Shown: positions 9,009 through 17,857 of the stretch, one piece after another
Layout of the letters: each line of letters starts with the position of its first letter
Position numbering within the stretch: the stretch's first letter is position 1
Assembly (NCBI RefSeq): GCF_902506195.1
Contig: NZ_LR732817.1
Coordinates: 3,067,407-3,131,406 of the forward strand
Direction: 5' to 3'
Length of the DNA stretch: 64,000 nt
From: Citricoccus sp. K5
GTDB taxonomy: Bacteria > Actinomycetota > Actinomycetes > Actinomycetales > Micrococcaceae
Notes under the pieces: model-generated
The model's input: the letters and a program-made list of their open reading frames with translations, nothing else
Database searches by the model: none
Told to the model about the DNA's origin: nothing
Made by a program: the position numbers and the translations under genes

Positions 9009-10325
9009 GTGAAGATTGCGATCCTCGGCGGCGACGGCTTCTGCGGCTGGCCCGCTTCCCTGCACCTCTCGGACCAGGGCCATGAGGTCACCATCGTGGA
9101 CAACTTCTCCCGGCGCGTGATCGACGAGGAGCTAGAGGCCGAGTCCCTGACCCCGATCCGATCGCTCACTGAACGCCGAGCGGCCTGGAAGCAGGTCTCC
9201 GGCCGGGAGATCGGCTTCGCCTTCATCGACGTGGCGCAGGACTACGAGGGACTGCTGGAGTTCTTCCGCACCGAGCGCCCCGATGCCGTGGTTCACTTCG
9301 CCGAGCAGCGGGCAGCGCCCTATTCCATGAAGTCCTCGAAGAACAAGCGCTACACCGTGGACAACAATGTGAACGCCACGCACCATGTGCTGAGCGCGAT
9401 CGTCGAGTCCGGAGTGGACATCCACCTGGTCCACCTCGGCACCATGGGCGTCTACGGCTACGGCACCGCCGGCATGAAGATCCCCGAGGGCTACCTGGAC
9501 ATCGAGGTCACCGCGGACGGCGAGGCGAACGGCCCGTCCGACCCGCCGGCCGAACCGCGGCGCATCGAACAGCAGATCCTGTATCCGAGCAATCCAGGCT
9601 CGATCTACCACCTGACCAAGGTCCTGGACCAGCACCTCTTCGCCTACTACGTGAAGAACGACTCGGTGCGGATCACCGACCTGCACCAGGGCATCATCTG
9701 GGGCACCCACACGGCCCAGACCCAGCTCGACGAGCGCCTGATCAACCGCTTCGACTATGACGGCGACTACGGCACCGTGCTGAACCGCTTCCTCATGCAG
9801 GCCGCCGTGGGCCATCCGCTCACAGTGCACGGCACGGGCGGCCAGACGCGCGCGTTCATCCACCTGCAGGACATGGTCCGCTGCGTGCAGATCGCCCTGG
9901 AGAACCCGCCGGCCGCGGGCGATCGCGTCAAGATCTTCAACCAGATGACCGAGACCCACCGCGTGCGGGACCTGGCCGAGATGATCGGCAAGATCACCGG
10001 CGCCGAGGTGGCTATGGTGCCGAACCCGCGCAAGGAGTCGGCCGAGAACGACCTGCACGTCGTCAACGACACCTTCCTGGACCTCGGACTCCACCCGACC
10101 ACCCTGTCCGAGGGGCTGCTGCTCGAGGTCGAGCAGATCGCCGAGAAGTACCGGGACCGCGCGGACCTGTCCAAGATCCCCGCCACCTCGCTCTGGACCG
10201 CCGACCAGCAGGCCGGCGTCCCGGACGCGGCCCCGGCCGGGCCGGCGTCGCCCCCGGTTCCGGCTTCGGATCCCGTTCCCAGCGCTGTGCCGAACGCTGT
10301 TCCGGATCATGCCCCGGTGAAGTAG
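9009..10325 (+). CDS. sqdB: UDP-sulfoquinovose synthase
   Basis: NAD-dependent SDR-type enzyme converting UDP-glucose and sulfite to UDP-sulfoquinovose, the head-group donor of the sulfolipid SQDG. The N-terminus KIAILGGDGFCGWPASLHL is the SQD1/SqdB form of the Rossmann glycine motif. HLGTMGVYGYG carries the catalytic Thr region, and Tyr200-Lys204 (YHLTK) is the SDR catalytic pair. The 438 residues include a proline/alanine-rich C-terminal tail of about 45. GTG at 9009 follows GGGAG. The adjacent SqdX-like glycosyltransferase 18 bases downstream supports the assignment strongly. Confidence 0.9.
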   Translation: MKIAILGGDGFCGWPASLHLSDQGHEVTIVDNFSRRVIDEELEAESLTPIRSLTERRAAWKQVSGREIGFAFIDVAQDYEGLLEFFRTERPDAVVHFAEQRAAPYSMKSSKNKRYTVDNNVNATHHVLSAIVESGVDIHLVHLGTMGVYGYGTAGMKIPEGYLDIEVTADGEANGPSDPPAEPRRIEQQILYPSNPGSIYHLTKVLDQHLFAYYVKNDSVRITDLHQGIIWGTHTAQTQLDERLINRFDYDGDYGTVLNRFLMQAAVGHPLTVHGTGGQTRAFIHLQDMVRCVQIALENPPAAGDRVKIFNQMTETHRVRDLAEMIGKITGAEVAMVPNPRKESAENDLHVVNDTFLDLGLHPTTLSEGLLLEVEQIAEKYRDRADLSKIPATSLWTADQQAGVPDAAPAGPASPPVPASDPVPSAVPNAVPDHAPVK

Positions 10326-10343
10326 CGGGAGCGGACACTGCAC

Positions 10344-11549
10344 ATGCGCATCGCGATGTTCACCGAGGTCTTCCTGCCGAAGATCGATGGCGTGGTGACC
10401 CGCGTGGTGCGCACCCTGGAACAGCTGGAGGCGATGGGGCATGAGGTCCTGCTCTTCGCGCCCGGTGAGCCACCGGCCGAGTACGCCGGGCATGAGGTGG
10501 TCAAGGTGCGGAGCTTCTCGCTGCGCTACCTGTACCCGGAGTTGAAGGTGGGAGTCCCGACGCCGGCCATCGCCCGGCGGGTGGAGGCCTTCCGGCCGCA
10601 CGTGGTCCACACCGTCAACCCGATCTGGCTGGCCGCCTACGGCGTACTCTCGGCCGGGCGGCGGGACCTGCCCCAGTTGGCGAGCTTCCACACTGACGTG
10701 CCCAAGTACACGGAATCACTGCGCGTGGGCTGGGCCCGGCACCCCCTCGAGTCCTGGATCCAACTCCTCCACAACAAGGCCGAGGTGAACCTGTGCACCT
10801 CCGGGCCCATGGTGGACCGGGCCCGTGAAGTCGGCATCCAGCGGGTGGACCTATGGCCGAAGGGCGTGGACACGGTCGGCTACCACCCCTCCAAGGCCAC
10901 GGAACGGATGCGGGAGAAGCTGACCGCAGGCCACCCCGAGGCCCCCCTGGTGGTCTACGTGGGGCGCATGAGCCGGGAGAAGGACCTCGACCAGCTGGTG
11001 GAACCGATGCGCCGGGTCCGCGAGCAGGTCCCCGGTGCCCGGCTGGCCATGGTGGGCTCGGGGCCGCACGTGAACGAGCTGAAGAAGATGTTCGACCCGG
11101 CCTACACCGTGTTCACGGGCTACCTGTCCGGCGCGGACCTCGCCGCCGCGTATGCCAGCGCGGACATCTTCGCCTTCCCGTCCACCACGGAGACCCTGGG
11201 CCTGGTGGCCCTGGAGTCCATGGCCTCCGCGGTGCCCGTGGTCGGAGCCCGTGCCGGCGGCATCCCCTTCGTGATCGACGACGGCGGCACCGGCTTCCTG
11301 GTCGACCCCGGCGATGTGGACGGCTGGGTGGACCGCCTGGCGCGCCTGCTCGGGAACCGCGGGCTCCGGACCTCGATGGGTAAGGCGGCCCGCGCCGAAG
11401 CCGAGCGGCATTCCTGGCGTGCCGCCACCGAGGCCCTCGTGGGCTTCTACGAGCAGGCGATCGAAACGCACTGGAGCAGCACCCACCGGGAGCTCAACGG
11501 CCCCTTCCTGGACCGCTTCGCCAAGCCGATGCCGCGGGCGCTGGACTGA
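10344..11549 (+). CDS. sqdX: Glycosyltransferase, probable sulfoquinovosyl diacylglycerol synthase
   Basis: GT4-type GT-B glycosyltransferase of 401 residues, predicted to transfer sulfoquinovose from UDP-sulfoquinovose to diacylglycerol at the inner membrane face. The N-terminal domain begins RIAMFTEVFLPKIDGV, contains HVVHTVNP and ASFHTDVPKY as in SqdX proteins, and the C-terminal nucleotide-sugar domain has VYVGRMSREKDL and the ETLGLVALES EX7E motif. It follows sqdB after 18 bases and ends at a strong terminator. From sequence alone a related mannosyltransferase (PimB/MgtA type) is the alternative; the sqdB partner favours SqdX. Confidence 0.82.
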   Translation: MRIAMFTEVFLPKIDGVVTRVVRTLEQLEAMGHEVLLFAPGEPPAEYAGHEVVKVRSFSLRYLYPELKVGVPTPAIARRVEAFRPHVVHTVNPIWLAAYGVLSAGRRDLPQLASFHTDVPKYTESLRVGWARHPLESWIQLLHNKAEVNLCTSGPMVDRAREVGIQRVDLWPKGVDTVGYHPSKATERMREKLTAGHPEAPLVVYVGRMSREKDLDQLVEPMRRVREQVPGARLAMVGSGPHVNELKKMFDPAYTVFTGYLSGADLAAAYASADIFAFPSTTETLGLVALESMASAVPVVGARAGGIPFVIDDGGTGFLVDPGDVDGWVDRLARLLGNRGLRTSMGKAARAEAERHSWRAATEALVGFYEQAIETHWSSTHRELNGPFLDRFAKPMPRALD

Positions 11550-11563
11550 GAAACCCCGGGGAA

Positions 11564-11602
11564 CAGTGAAGGCCCCGGATCCATGATCCGGGGCCTTCAC
11601 TG
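11564..11602. terminator. Bidirectional terminator between sqdX and tRNA-Leu
   Basis: A perfect 18-base inverted repeat (11564-11581 with 11585-11602) encloses a three-base loop. It sits after the sqdX stop and just downstream of the oppositely oriented tRNA-Leu. Confidence 0.88.
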
Positions 11603-11614
11603 TATTGACTCGCG

Positions 11615-11698
11615 TGCGCGAGGGGGGACTTGAACCCCCACGTCCTTTCGAACACTGGCACCTGAAGCCAGCGCGTCTGCCAATTCCGCCACTCGCGC
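11615..11698 (-). tRNA. tRNA-Leu(CAG)
   Basis: Eighty-four bases fold as a class II tRNA. The acceptor stem is GCGCGAG/CTCGCGC. The D-arm has GGCGGAATTGGCAGAC, and the anticodon stem CTGGC/GCCAG encloses TTCAGGT, giving anticodon CAG. There is a long variable arm and a T-arm with GGTTCAAGTCC. The discriminator is A and CCA is not encoded. Confidence 0.95.
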
Positions 11699-11770
11699 GA
11701 GGTTTTGGTCTGTCTTCCCGGTCGAAAGGCCTGTATGGAATCCTTCGTACCGGTCAGAACAGCAGGATCT

Positions 11771-11799
11771 ATCCTATCCCCACCGTGACGGATTCCCAA
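11771..11799 (-). promoter_or_regulatory. Promoter of tRNA-Leu
   Basis: TTGGGA (11799-11794) and TAGGAT (11776-11771) are separated by exactly 17 bases and point at the tRNA-Leu gene 73 bases downstream. Confidence 0.65.
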
Positions 11800-11926
11800 A
11801 TCGAAGACCAAGCGAAGACCAATCGAGGGCACTTCGAGCGCCTGAGTCCGGCCTGGGAGACCGCATTGAAACCGCATTGAAACCCGCCCCCGGCCTGTTC
11901 CTCACGGTTTGCTCCTGCGTGCCGCG

Positions 11927-11932
11927 TACTAT
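11927..11932 (+). promoter_or_regulatory. -10 element upstream of fhaA
   Basis: TACTAT lies 34 bases before the fhaA start, with an AAAGGAG ribosome site between. The -35 is not convincing, which is common in this group. An 11-base tandem repeat sits upstream at 11860-11881. Confidence 0.45.
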
Positions 11933-11966
11933 CGACACAGACATCTGCCGAAAGGAGTACCCCCGC

Positions 11967-12884
11967 GTGGGTCTTCTGGATAACCTCGAGCGCGGCCTGG
12001 AGAAGGCTGTGCAGTCAGCCTTCTCGGCCGGCGGCTCCCGAGCAGTCAAGCCGGTCGAGATCGCCAACGCCCTGAGACTGACCATGGACGACGAGGCCGT
12101 GGTCCTCTCCGAGGGCCGCACTTTCGTGCCCAACGTCTTCATCATCCGCTTCTCCACCCCGGACTTCGAGCTGGCCCGGAAATGGGGCTCCGCCCTCGCG
12201 GAGGAACTCTGCGACGAGGCCATCCGGCATGCCCGGGACCAGGGTTACACCCTGCATGGCCCGGTCCGCGTCACCTTCGTGGAGGAGGCGTCGCTGCGCG
12301 CCGGCAAACTGGACATCGAGTCCGCCTCGGACCGCTCCGGCGGTTCGGACCAGATGCACGACGCCGGCTCCTCGCCCACCGGGACCGGCTCGGCCGCCGT
12401 CGTGTCCCAGGCTCCGGTGGACCGGAACGCGCCCGTCCCGCCGGTGCCACCCGTGGCCTCACCCCCGGCACCCCGGCCCACGCCGGCCGCGTCGGCGGAG
12501 GCAGTCCGGCGGACACCGAGCCCGTCCCCCCAGCGCCCGGCCCAGCCGTCCCGACCGGCCACCCCACCACTGCAGCCCGTGCTCGAGATCGACGGCCGCA
12601 AGTACGGCATCAACGCCGATTCGATCGTGCTCGGCCGTTCCGCCGATGCGGACATCCTGGTGGAAGACACGGGCGTCTCCCGCCGCCACCTGGAGATCAT
12701 CACCCGGGGCAGCACCGTCATGGCGGTGGACCTGGGATCCACGAACGGGATCTACGTCAACGACCGTAAAGTGGACGGCTCCACCGTGCTGCGGCACGGT
12801 GACCGAATCACGATGGGACGTGTTGCCATGGTCTTCAGGATGCTGCCCGCGCGGGACACGCCGGGCCAGGGAGGAGCCTCATGA
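11967..12884 (+). CDS. fhaA: FhaA, DUF3662 and FHA domain protein
   Basis: Phosphothreonine-binding adaptor at the head of the cell-wall kinase operon. In mycobacteria FhaA binds the phosphorylated pseudokinase part of MviN/MurJ to restrain peptidoglycan synthesis. Residues ~1-125 form the DUF3662 domain (GLLDNLERGLEKAVQSAF onward). A Pro/Ala-rich linker follows, and the C-terminal FHA domain (~205-300) shows the IVLGRS, SRRHLEI and STNGIYVN motifs. GTG at 11967 has AAAGGAG upstream; the longer frame runs through the promoter. It overlaps fhaB by four bases. A separate MurJ pseudokinase is encoded at 48-50 kb in this window. Confidence 0.95.
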   Translation: MGLLDNLERGLEKAVQSAFSAGGSRAVKPVEIANALRLTMDDEAVVLSEGRTFVPNVFIIRFSTPDFELARKWGSALAEELCDEAIRHARDQGYTLHGPVRVTFVEEASLRAGKLDIESASDRSGGSDQMHDAGSSPTGTGSAAVVSQAPVDRNAPVPPVPPVASPPAPRPTPAASAEAVRRTPSPSPQRPAQPSRPATPPLQPVLEIDGRKYGINADSIVLGRSADADILVEDTGVSRRHLEIITRGSTVMAVDLGSTNGIYVNDRKVDGSTVLRHGDRITMGRVAMVFRMLPARDTPGQGGAS

Positions 12885-13420
12885 GTGAACTTGCCGTGGC
12901 CGCCCTGCGGCTGGGCCTGCTGCTGGTCATGTGGATCCTTATCATCTCGATCGTCTCCTCCCAGGGACGGGATCTCATGGTCGGCGCCCGCAACAAGGTC
13001 CGTCCCCGCGGCAAGAACCCAGCGCCCGTCGCCGCCGGTGCGGCCGCCGGTACGGTCGGCAGCCCCAGTGGTGGTGCACCCGCCTCCGGGACCGGTGGTC
13101 AGAGCACCGGCCAGCAACAGGCCCGGCCGCTGCCGACGCGGCTCCAGGTCACCGAGGGCCCACTCCAGGGCTCCGTCGTCGAACTGCACGGATCACCGCT
13201 CCTGCTCGGGCGCGCCCAAGAGGCTGACCTGGTGCTGGACGACGACTACGTCTCGGGCCGTCATGCCCGCCTGTTCCCCCAGGGCTCGCGCTGGTTCCTT
13301 GAGGACCTCGGCTCCACCAACGGCACCTACGTGTCCGGCTCCCAGCTGACCCGCACCGTGGCCGTGGACCCGGGCACCCCGATCCGGATCGGCAAGACCG
13401 TCCTGGAACTGAGGTCCTGA
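12881..13420 (+). CDS. fhaB: FhaB (FipA-like) membrane FHA protein
   Basis: Single-pass membrane protein with a cytosolic FHA domain that binds phosphothreonine; the mycobacterial homologue FipA links FtsZ and FtsQ during division. A hydrophobic helix covers ~residues 5-27 (LRLGLLLVMWILIISIVSS), followed by a Gly/Ala/Ser-rich linker. The FHA domain (~90-175) has LLLGRA, SGRHARL and STNGTYV. It overlaps fhaA by four bases (ATGA) and is five bases before pstP, so it is translationally coupled within the operon. Confidence 0.93.
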   Translation: MSELAVAALRLGLLLVMWILIISIVSSQGRDLMVGARNKVRPRGKNPAPVAAGAAAGTVGSPSGGAPASGTGGQSTGQQQARPLPTRLQVTEGPLQGSVVELHGSPLLLGRAQEADLVLDDDYVSGRHARLFPQGSRWFLEDLGSTNGTYVSGSQLTRTVAVDPGTPIRIGKTVLELRS

Positions 13421-13425
13421 CGCCG

Positions 13426-14997
13426 ATGCCTTTGGTCCTCCGCTTCGCTGCGCGATCCGATGTGGGCAGGGTCAGGTCGAAGAACGACGACTCTGCCTAT
13501 GCCGGATTACACCTTGCCGTCGTGGCCGACGGCATGGGCGGGCACGTCGGGGGTGACGTGGCCAGCGCCTCCACGGTGCTGGACCTGGCCCCCCTGGACG
13601 CCACCGGCTATGCCAGTCCGGAGACCGTGCTGCCGGACGAGATCCAGAACGCGAACCTGATCCTCAACGACCTGGTCCATGCCAGTCCCAAACTCGCCGG
13701 CATGGGGACCACGTGCACGGCGATGTTACTCGCCGGGCGGACCATCCACGTGGCGCACATCGGAGACTCCCGGGCCTACCGGCTCAAGGACGACACCTTC
13801 GAGCAGATCAGCATCGACCACACCTTCGTGCAGCGACTCGTGGACGAGGGACGGCTGGACCCCGCCGAGGCCGAGTCGCATCCGCACAAGAACGTGCTCA
13901 TGCGGGTGCTCGGCGACGTGGATGCCTCCCCGGAGCTCGATATCTCGGCTGTGGACGCCGCACCCGGCGAGCGCTGGCTGCTGTGCTCCGATGGGCTGAC
14001 AGCCGTGGTGCCGTCCTCCGTGATCGAGCAGAAGCTGCGCCACCGGAGCGATCTTCAGGCCGTGGCCGATGAACTGGTCGAGCTGACCTTGGCCGGCGGT
14101 GCCCCGGACAACGTCACCGTCGTGGCCCTGGAGGTGGACGAGGCCACCGAGGCCGAGGCGGCCCTGCCCTCGCCCGCCCACCTCTCCGACCAGGCCCTCG
14201 CCGCCGCTACGCCCGGCGAGGCCGGCCCCGTCTCCGCCTCCCTGCTGCGGGAGGATCTGGAGTCACGGCCCCACGTCCTCGTCGGTGCCGCCGACCTGGC
14301 AACCCAGACCGGCAAGATCCCGATCGTCACCCGCCGCAGCACCCAGAAGCGAGCAGCCGCTCTGTTGACCGGCGCGGCCAGCCACGGTGCCCAGGCCGAG
14401 GGCGCCCTGCCCGACCCGCTGGCGGTCTCCGCCGCCTCGGAGCTCATCGAGGGCCACCGTGGCCCGGTCGATGGCTCGGATGACGGTCTCGGTGGCGACT
14501 CGGATTCCGGCGGGCACGAACCGGAGGAAACGCGGGACGGGACACGGGCAGAGGGGCGGCCGCGCCGGCGTCGTTCCGTCTTCATCCCGGTCTTCACCGC
14601 CCTCTTGGCGCTGATCTTCGCCGTGCTGTTGCTCTGGGGCTACCTGTGGACACAGACCCAGTACTACGTGGGTGCCCAGGACGGCCGGGTGGCCATCTAC
14701 AACGGCGTCTCCCAGCGGCTGGGGCCGATCCAGCTGTCCCACCTCGACAGTGAGACGGACGTGGCGCTGGAGGATCTGCCGGCATATTCACGTCAACGCG
14801 TCGAATCGGGCCTGCCGGCCCGCGACCTCGAGCACGCCCAGCAGATCGTCGCCGATCTGGAGAACTCCGTGACTCCGGATCCACCGGCCACGCCGAGCCC
14901 GTCCCCGTCCGAGACGCCGAGCGATTCGCCGTCGGGGACTTCCTCGGGCAGTCCGACCTCCACGCCCCCGTCCACCCCTCCAGGAGGTGATCGCTGA
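13426..14997 (+). CDS. pstP: PP2C-type Ser/Thr phosphatase PstP
   Basis: Metal-dependent PPM phosphatase that reverses PknA/PknB phosphorylation at the membrane. The catalytic domain (~1-240) contains RSKNDD, VADGMGGHVGGD (metal-binding Asp and Gly), GMGTTCT, HIGDSRAYRL, LCSDGLT and PDNVTVV. A long low-complexity linker follows, then a transmembrane helix (~385-405) and an extracellular tail ending in a Ser/Pro/Thr-rich stretch. At 523 residues it has the usual actinobacterial PstP layout. It overlaps rodA by one base. Confidence 0.95.
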   Translation: MPLVLRFAARSDVGRVRSKNDDSAYAGLHLAVVADGMGGHVGGDVASASTVLDLAPLDATGYASPETVLPDEIQNANLILNDLVHASPKLAGMGTTCTAMLLAGRTIHVAHIGDSRAYRLKDDTFEQISIDHTFVQRLVDEGRLDPAEAESHPHKNVLMRVLGDVDASPELDISAVDAAPGERWLLCSDGLTAVVPSSVIEQKLRHRSDLQAVADELVELTLAGGAPDNVTVVALEVDEATEAEAALPSPAHLSDQALAAATPGEAGPVSASLLREDLESRPHVLVGAADLATQTGKIPIVTRRSTQKRAAALLTGAASHGAQAEGALPDPLAVSAASELIEGHRGPVDGSDDGLGGDSDSGGHEPEETRDGTRAEGRPRRRRSVFIPVFTALLALIFAVLLLWGYLWTQTQYYVGAQDGRVAIYNGVSQRLGPIQLSHLDSETDVALEDLPAYSRQRVESGLPARDLEHAQQIVADLENSVTPDPPATPSPSPSETPSDSPSGTSSGSPTSTPPSTPPGGDR

Positions 14998-16412
14998 TGT
15001 CCCAGATCTCTTCCACCCCCCGTCCACGGCGCAACACCGAACTGGTGCTGTTGATCCTGGGCCTGTGCATCGGCACCGGAGCCAGCCTGCTCGCCGGCCT
15101 CGGCATGGACCGCGAGATCACCTCCGAATACTGGGTGCAGGCGGCCGTGCTGGCCATCATGGCCCTCGTCTTCCACCTGGTACTGCGGCTGCGCGCACGG
15201 TACGCGGATCCGTACATCCTGCCGATCGTGGTCACCCTCAACGGCCTCGGGATCGCCATGATCCACCGCATCGACGTGGCCGAGGGGGACGACGCCGCCT
15301 CCCGCCAGCTGATGTGGACCGTGGTGGCGATGGGCGTGGCGATAGCCCTGCTCTGGCTGCTCAAGGATCACCGGGTCCTGCGGCGCTGGCCCTACCTGTT
15401 CCTCGCCGCCTCCGGCATCTTGCTGCTGCTGCCGCTGATTCCGGGACTGGGCATGGAGATCAACGGCGCCCGGATCTGGATCAACCTCGGCGTGGGCTCC
15501 TTCCAGCCGGGAGAGATCGCCAAGATCACCCTGGCCATCTTCTTCGCGGGCTATCTCTCCGCCAACCGTGACCTCATCCTGCTGGCCGGCAAGAAGATCG
15601 GCCCCGTGACCTTCCCCCGCTTCCGGGACATGGGCCCGCTGGTGATCGCGTGGCTGATCTCCATGGGCGTGCTCGTGTTCCAGCGGGACCTCGGCTCCGC
15701 CATCCTGTTCTTCGGGCTGTTCATGGCCATGATCTACCTGGCCACCTCCCGGGTGTCCTGGATCATCCTCGGCCTGGTCCTGGTGGCCGTGGGCGGGCTG
15801 CTCGCCGTGAACACGATCTCCCACGTGGGGCTGCGCGTGGACGCCTGGCTCCATGCCTTCGACCCGGAGGTCTACAACCGCGGTGCCGGCAGTTACCAGA
15901 TCGTGCAGGGCCTGTTCGGTCTCGCCTCCGGCGGACTCCTCGGCACCGGACTGGGCGGGGGCCGGCCAGACATCGTGGCCTACGCCAACTCGGACATGAT
16001 CATCGCCTCGTTCGGCGAGGAGCTGGGCTTCATCGGCCTGTCCGCGATCCTCATGCTCTTCGTGCTGCTGGTGACCCGCATGCTCCGCGCCGCCTTGGGA
16101 ACCCGTGACGCCTTCGGCAAACTCCTGGCCGCCGGGCTGGCCTTCACCATGGCCCTGCAGTGCTTCGTGGTCATCGGCGGAGTCACCATGGTGATCCCGC
16201 TGACCGGCCTCACCACTCCGTTCATGGCGGCCGGTGGCTCCTCACTGCTGGCCAACTGGATCGTGGTGGCGCTCGTGCTGATGGTGTCCCAGTCCGCGCG
16301 CAAGCCGGTAGCCGTCGGTCCCATGGTCAACGCGTCCGGCTCCGGATCAGGGCACCAGGACCGCACGTCCGGAGTTCCGGTCGAGACGCCGGCAGGAGGA
16401 GTCACCGCATGA
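14997..16412 (+). CDS. rodA: FtsW/RodA/SpoVE family peptidoglycan polymerase
   Basis: SEDS-family glycosyltransferase that polymerises lipid II, working with the class B PBP encoded immediately downstream. The 471-residue protein has about a dozen hydrophobic helices and SEDS motifs such as NGARIWINLG, QPGEIAKI, QRDLGSAILFF and GFIGLSAILMLF. AGGAGGTGA precedes the ATG at 14997. It ends in a four-base overlap with pbpA. Its position in the pstP-rodA-pbpA order marks it as the elongation-type RodA rather than FtsW. Confidence 0.95.
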   Translation: MSQISSTPRPRRNTELVLLILGLCIGTGASLLAGLGMDREITSEYWVQAAVLAIMALVFHLVLRLRARYADPYILPIVVTLNGLGIAMIHRIDVAEGDDAASRQLMWTVVAMGVAIALLWLLKDHRVLRRWPYLFLAASGILLLLPLIPGLGMEINGARIWINLGVGSFQPGEIAKITLAIFFAGYLSANRDLILLAGKKIGPVTFPRFRDMGPLVIAWLISMGVLVFQRDLGSAILFFGLFMAMIYLATSRVSWIILGLVLVAVGGLLAVNTISHVGLRVDAWLHAFDPEVYNRGAGSYQIVQGLFGLASGGLLGTGLGGGRPDIVAYANSDMIIASFGEELGFIGLSAILMLFVLLVTRMLRAALGTRDAFGKLLAAGLAFTMALQCFVVIGGVTMVIPLTGLTTPFMAAGGSSLLANWIVVALVLMVSQSARKPVAVGPMVNASGSGSGHQDRTSGVPVETPAGGVTA

Positions 16413-17857
16413 ACCAGGCCATCCGCAATTCCTGGGTCGTCATCGTCGCCATGTTCATGGTGCTCGTGGTGGCCATCTCGATCATCCAGGTCATCGCCGC
16501 CGATGCCCTGAAGAACAACGACTTCAACTCGCGGCAGCTCTACCAGGAGTTCGGCTCCGCCCGCGGACCGATCCTCGTGGACGGCAACCCGATCGCCGAA
16601 TCCGTGGAGTCCAACGACGACTTCAACTACCAGCGCGTCTACCACGACACCGAGCTGTACTCGGGGCTGACCGGTTTCTATTCGCTGACCTACGGAGCCA
16701 CCGGCCTCGAGGACAAGCTCAACCGCTACCTGGCCGGCTCAACTGACGGCCAGTTCGTGGATCGCATCGTCGAACTGTTCTCCGGCACCCAGATGGAGGG
16801 CGCCCAGGTGGAGCTGACGATCGACCCCGAGATGCAGGAACTGGCCTACTCGGTGATGCCGGACGGGGTGGAGGCCTCCGTGGTCATCACGGATCCGGAG
16901 AGCGGGGATATCTTGGCCATGGCCTCCAAGCCCAGCTATGACACGAACCTGCTCGCCACACACAACGGGGCCGAGGCCTCGGCGAACATGGAGGAGCTGC
17001 AGTCCGTGCCGGGCTTGAGCCCTTACCTCAACCGGCCCACCGCCTCCCTGCCGGCCCCGGGTTCCACGTTCAAGCTCATCGACACGGTGGCCATGCTCGA
17101 GTCCGGCGAGTACCAACCGGATCAGGTCCTCGACGTCCCGAATTCCATCACCCTGCCGAACACGAACACGCCCCTGGGCAACTTCGGCGGTGGCCTGTGC
17201 GGCAGGATGGACGAGGCCACCCTCGCCGAGATCTTCGCCCAGTCCTGCAACACGCCCTTCGCCCTCGCGGCCATGGAGCTGGGCCAGGACCGGATCCGCA
17301 CTACGGCGGAGAACTTCGGGTTCAACGAGTCCTTCGACATCCCCCTGACGGTCGCCGCCTCGCAGTTCCCCGAGGACCTGGATGACGCAGCCCTGGCCCA
17401 GTCCTCGATCGGCCAGCGGGACGTCAAGGCCACCGCCCTCCAGATGAACATGGTGGCCGCCGCCATCGCCAACGACGGGACGATGATGAAACCGCAGCTG
17501 ATCGACACGATCCGAGGGTCGGATCTGACGCTGCTGGAGGACGTGCAGCCGGAGGTCTTCAAGCGCTCCACCACCCCGGAGATCGCTGAACAGATGACGG
17601 AGCTGATGCGCGGTCCGCTCGACGGCGGTACGGCCTACCGGGCCCAGTCAGACCGCGTGGACATCGCCGCCAAGACCGGCACTGCCCAGTTGGGGGCGGA
17701 CAATGACCTGGTCAATTCCTGGATCACCGGGTTTGCCCCGGCCGATGATCCACAGGTGGCCGTCACGATCGTGTACCAGAACATCGACTTCGACACCGGC
17801 AGTGAGCTGACGTCGACCAACCTGAAGGAAATCATGGAGGCGGTGGTCACACAGTGA
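16409..17857 (+). CDS. pbpA: Penicillin-binding protein 2 (class B transpeptidase)
   Basis: Membrane-anchored D,D-transpeptidase that cross-links peptidoglycan made by RodA. It has an N-terminal transmembrane helix (~8-30), a dimerisation region, then the transpeptidase domain with Ser219-Thr-Phe-Lys (nucleophile), Ser279-Cys-Asn and Lys422-Thr-Gly. All three catalytic motifs are intact over 482 residues. AGGAGGA precedes ATG at 16409. It is coupled to rodA upstream and to the PknA gene downstream by four-base overlaps. Confidence 0.95.
   Translation: MNQAIRNSWVVIVAMFMVLVVAISIIQVIAADALKNNDFNSRQLYQEFGSARGPILVDGNPIAESVESNDDFNYQRVYHDTELYSGLTGFYSLTYGATGLEDKLNRYLAGSTDGQFVDRIVELFSGTQMEGAQVELTIDPEMQELAYSVMPDGVEASVVITDPESGDILAMASKPSYDTNLLATHNGAEASANMEELQSVPGLSPYLNRPTASLPAPGSTFKLIDTVAMLESGEYQPDQVLDVPNSITLPNTNTPLGNFGGGLCGRMDEATLAEIFAQSCNTPFALAAMELGQDRIRTTAENFGFNESFDIPLTVAASQFPEDLDDAALAQSSIGQRDVKATALQMNMVAAAIANDGTMMKPQLIDTIRGSDLTLLEDVQPEVFKRSTTPEIAEQMTELMRGPLDGGTAYRAQSDRVDIAAKTGTAQLGADNDLVNSWITGFAPADDPQVAVTIVYQNIDFDTGSELTSTNLKEIMEAVVTQ

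Noticed and set aside
11860-11881. An 11-base tandem repeat (ACCGCATTGAA twice) upstream of fhaA
   Set aside because: Only two copies, no dyad and no relation to the promoter spacing; nothing supports a function.
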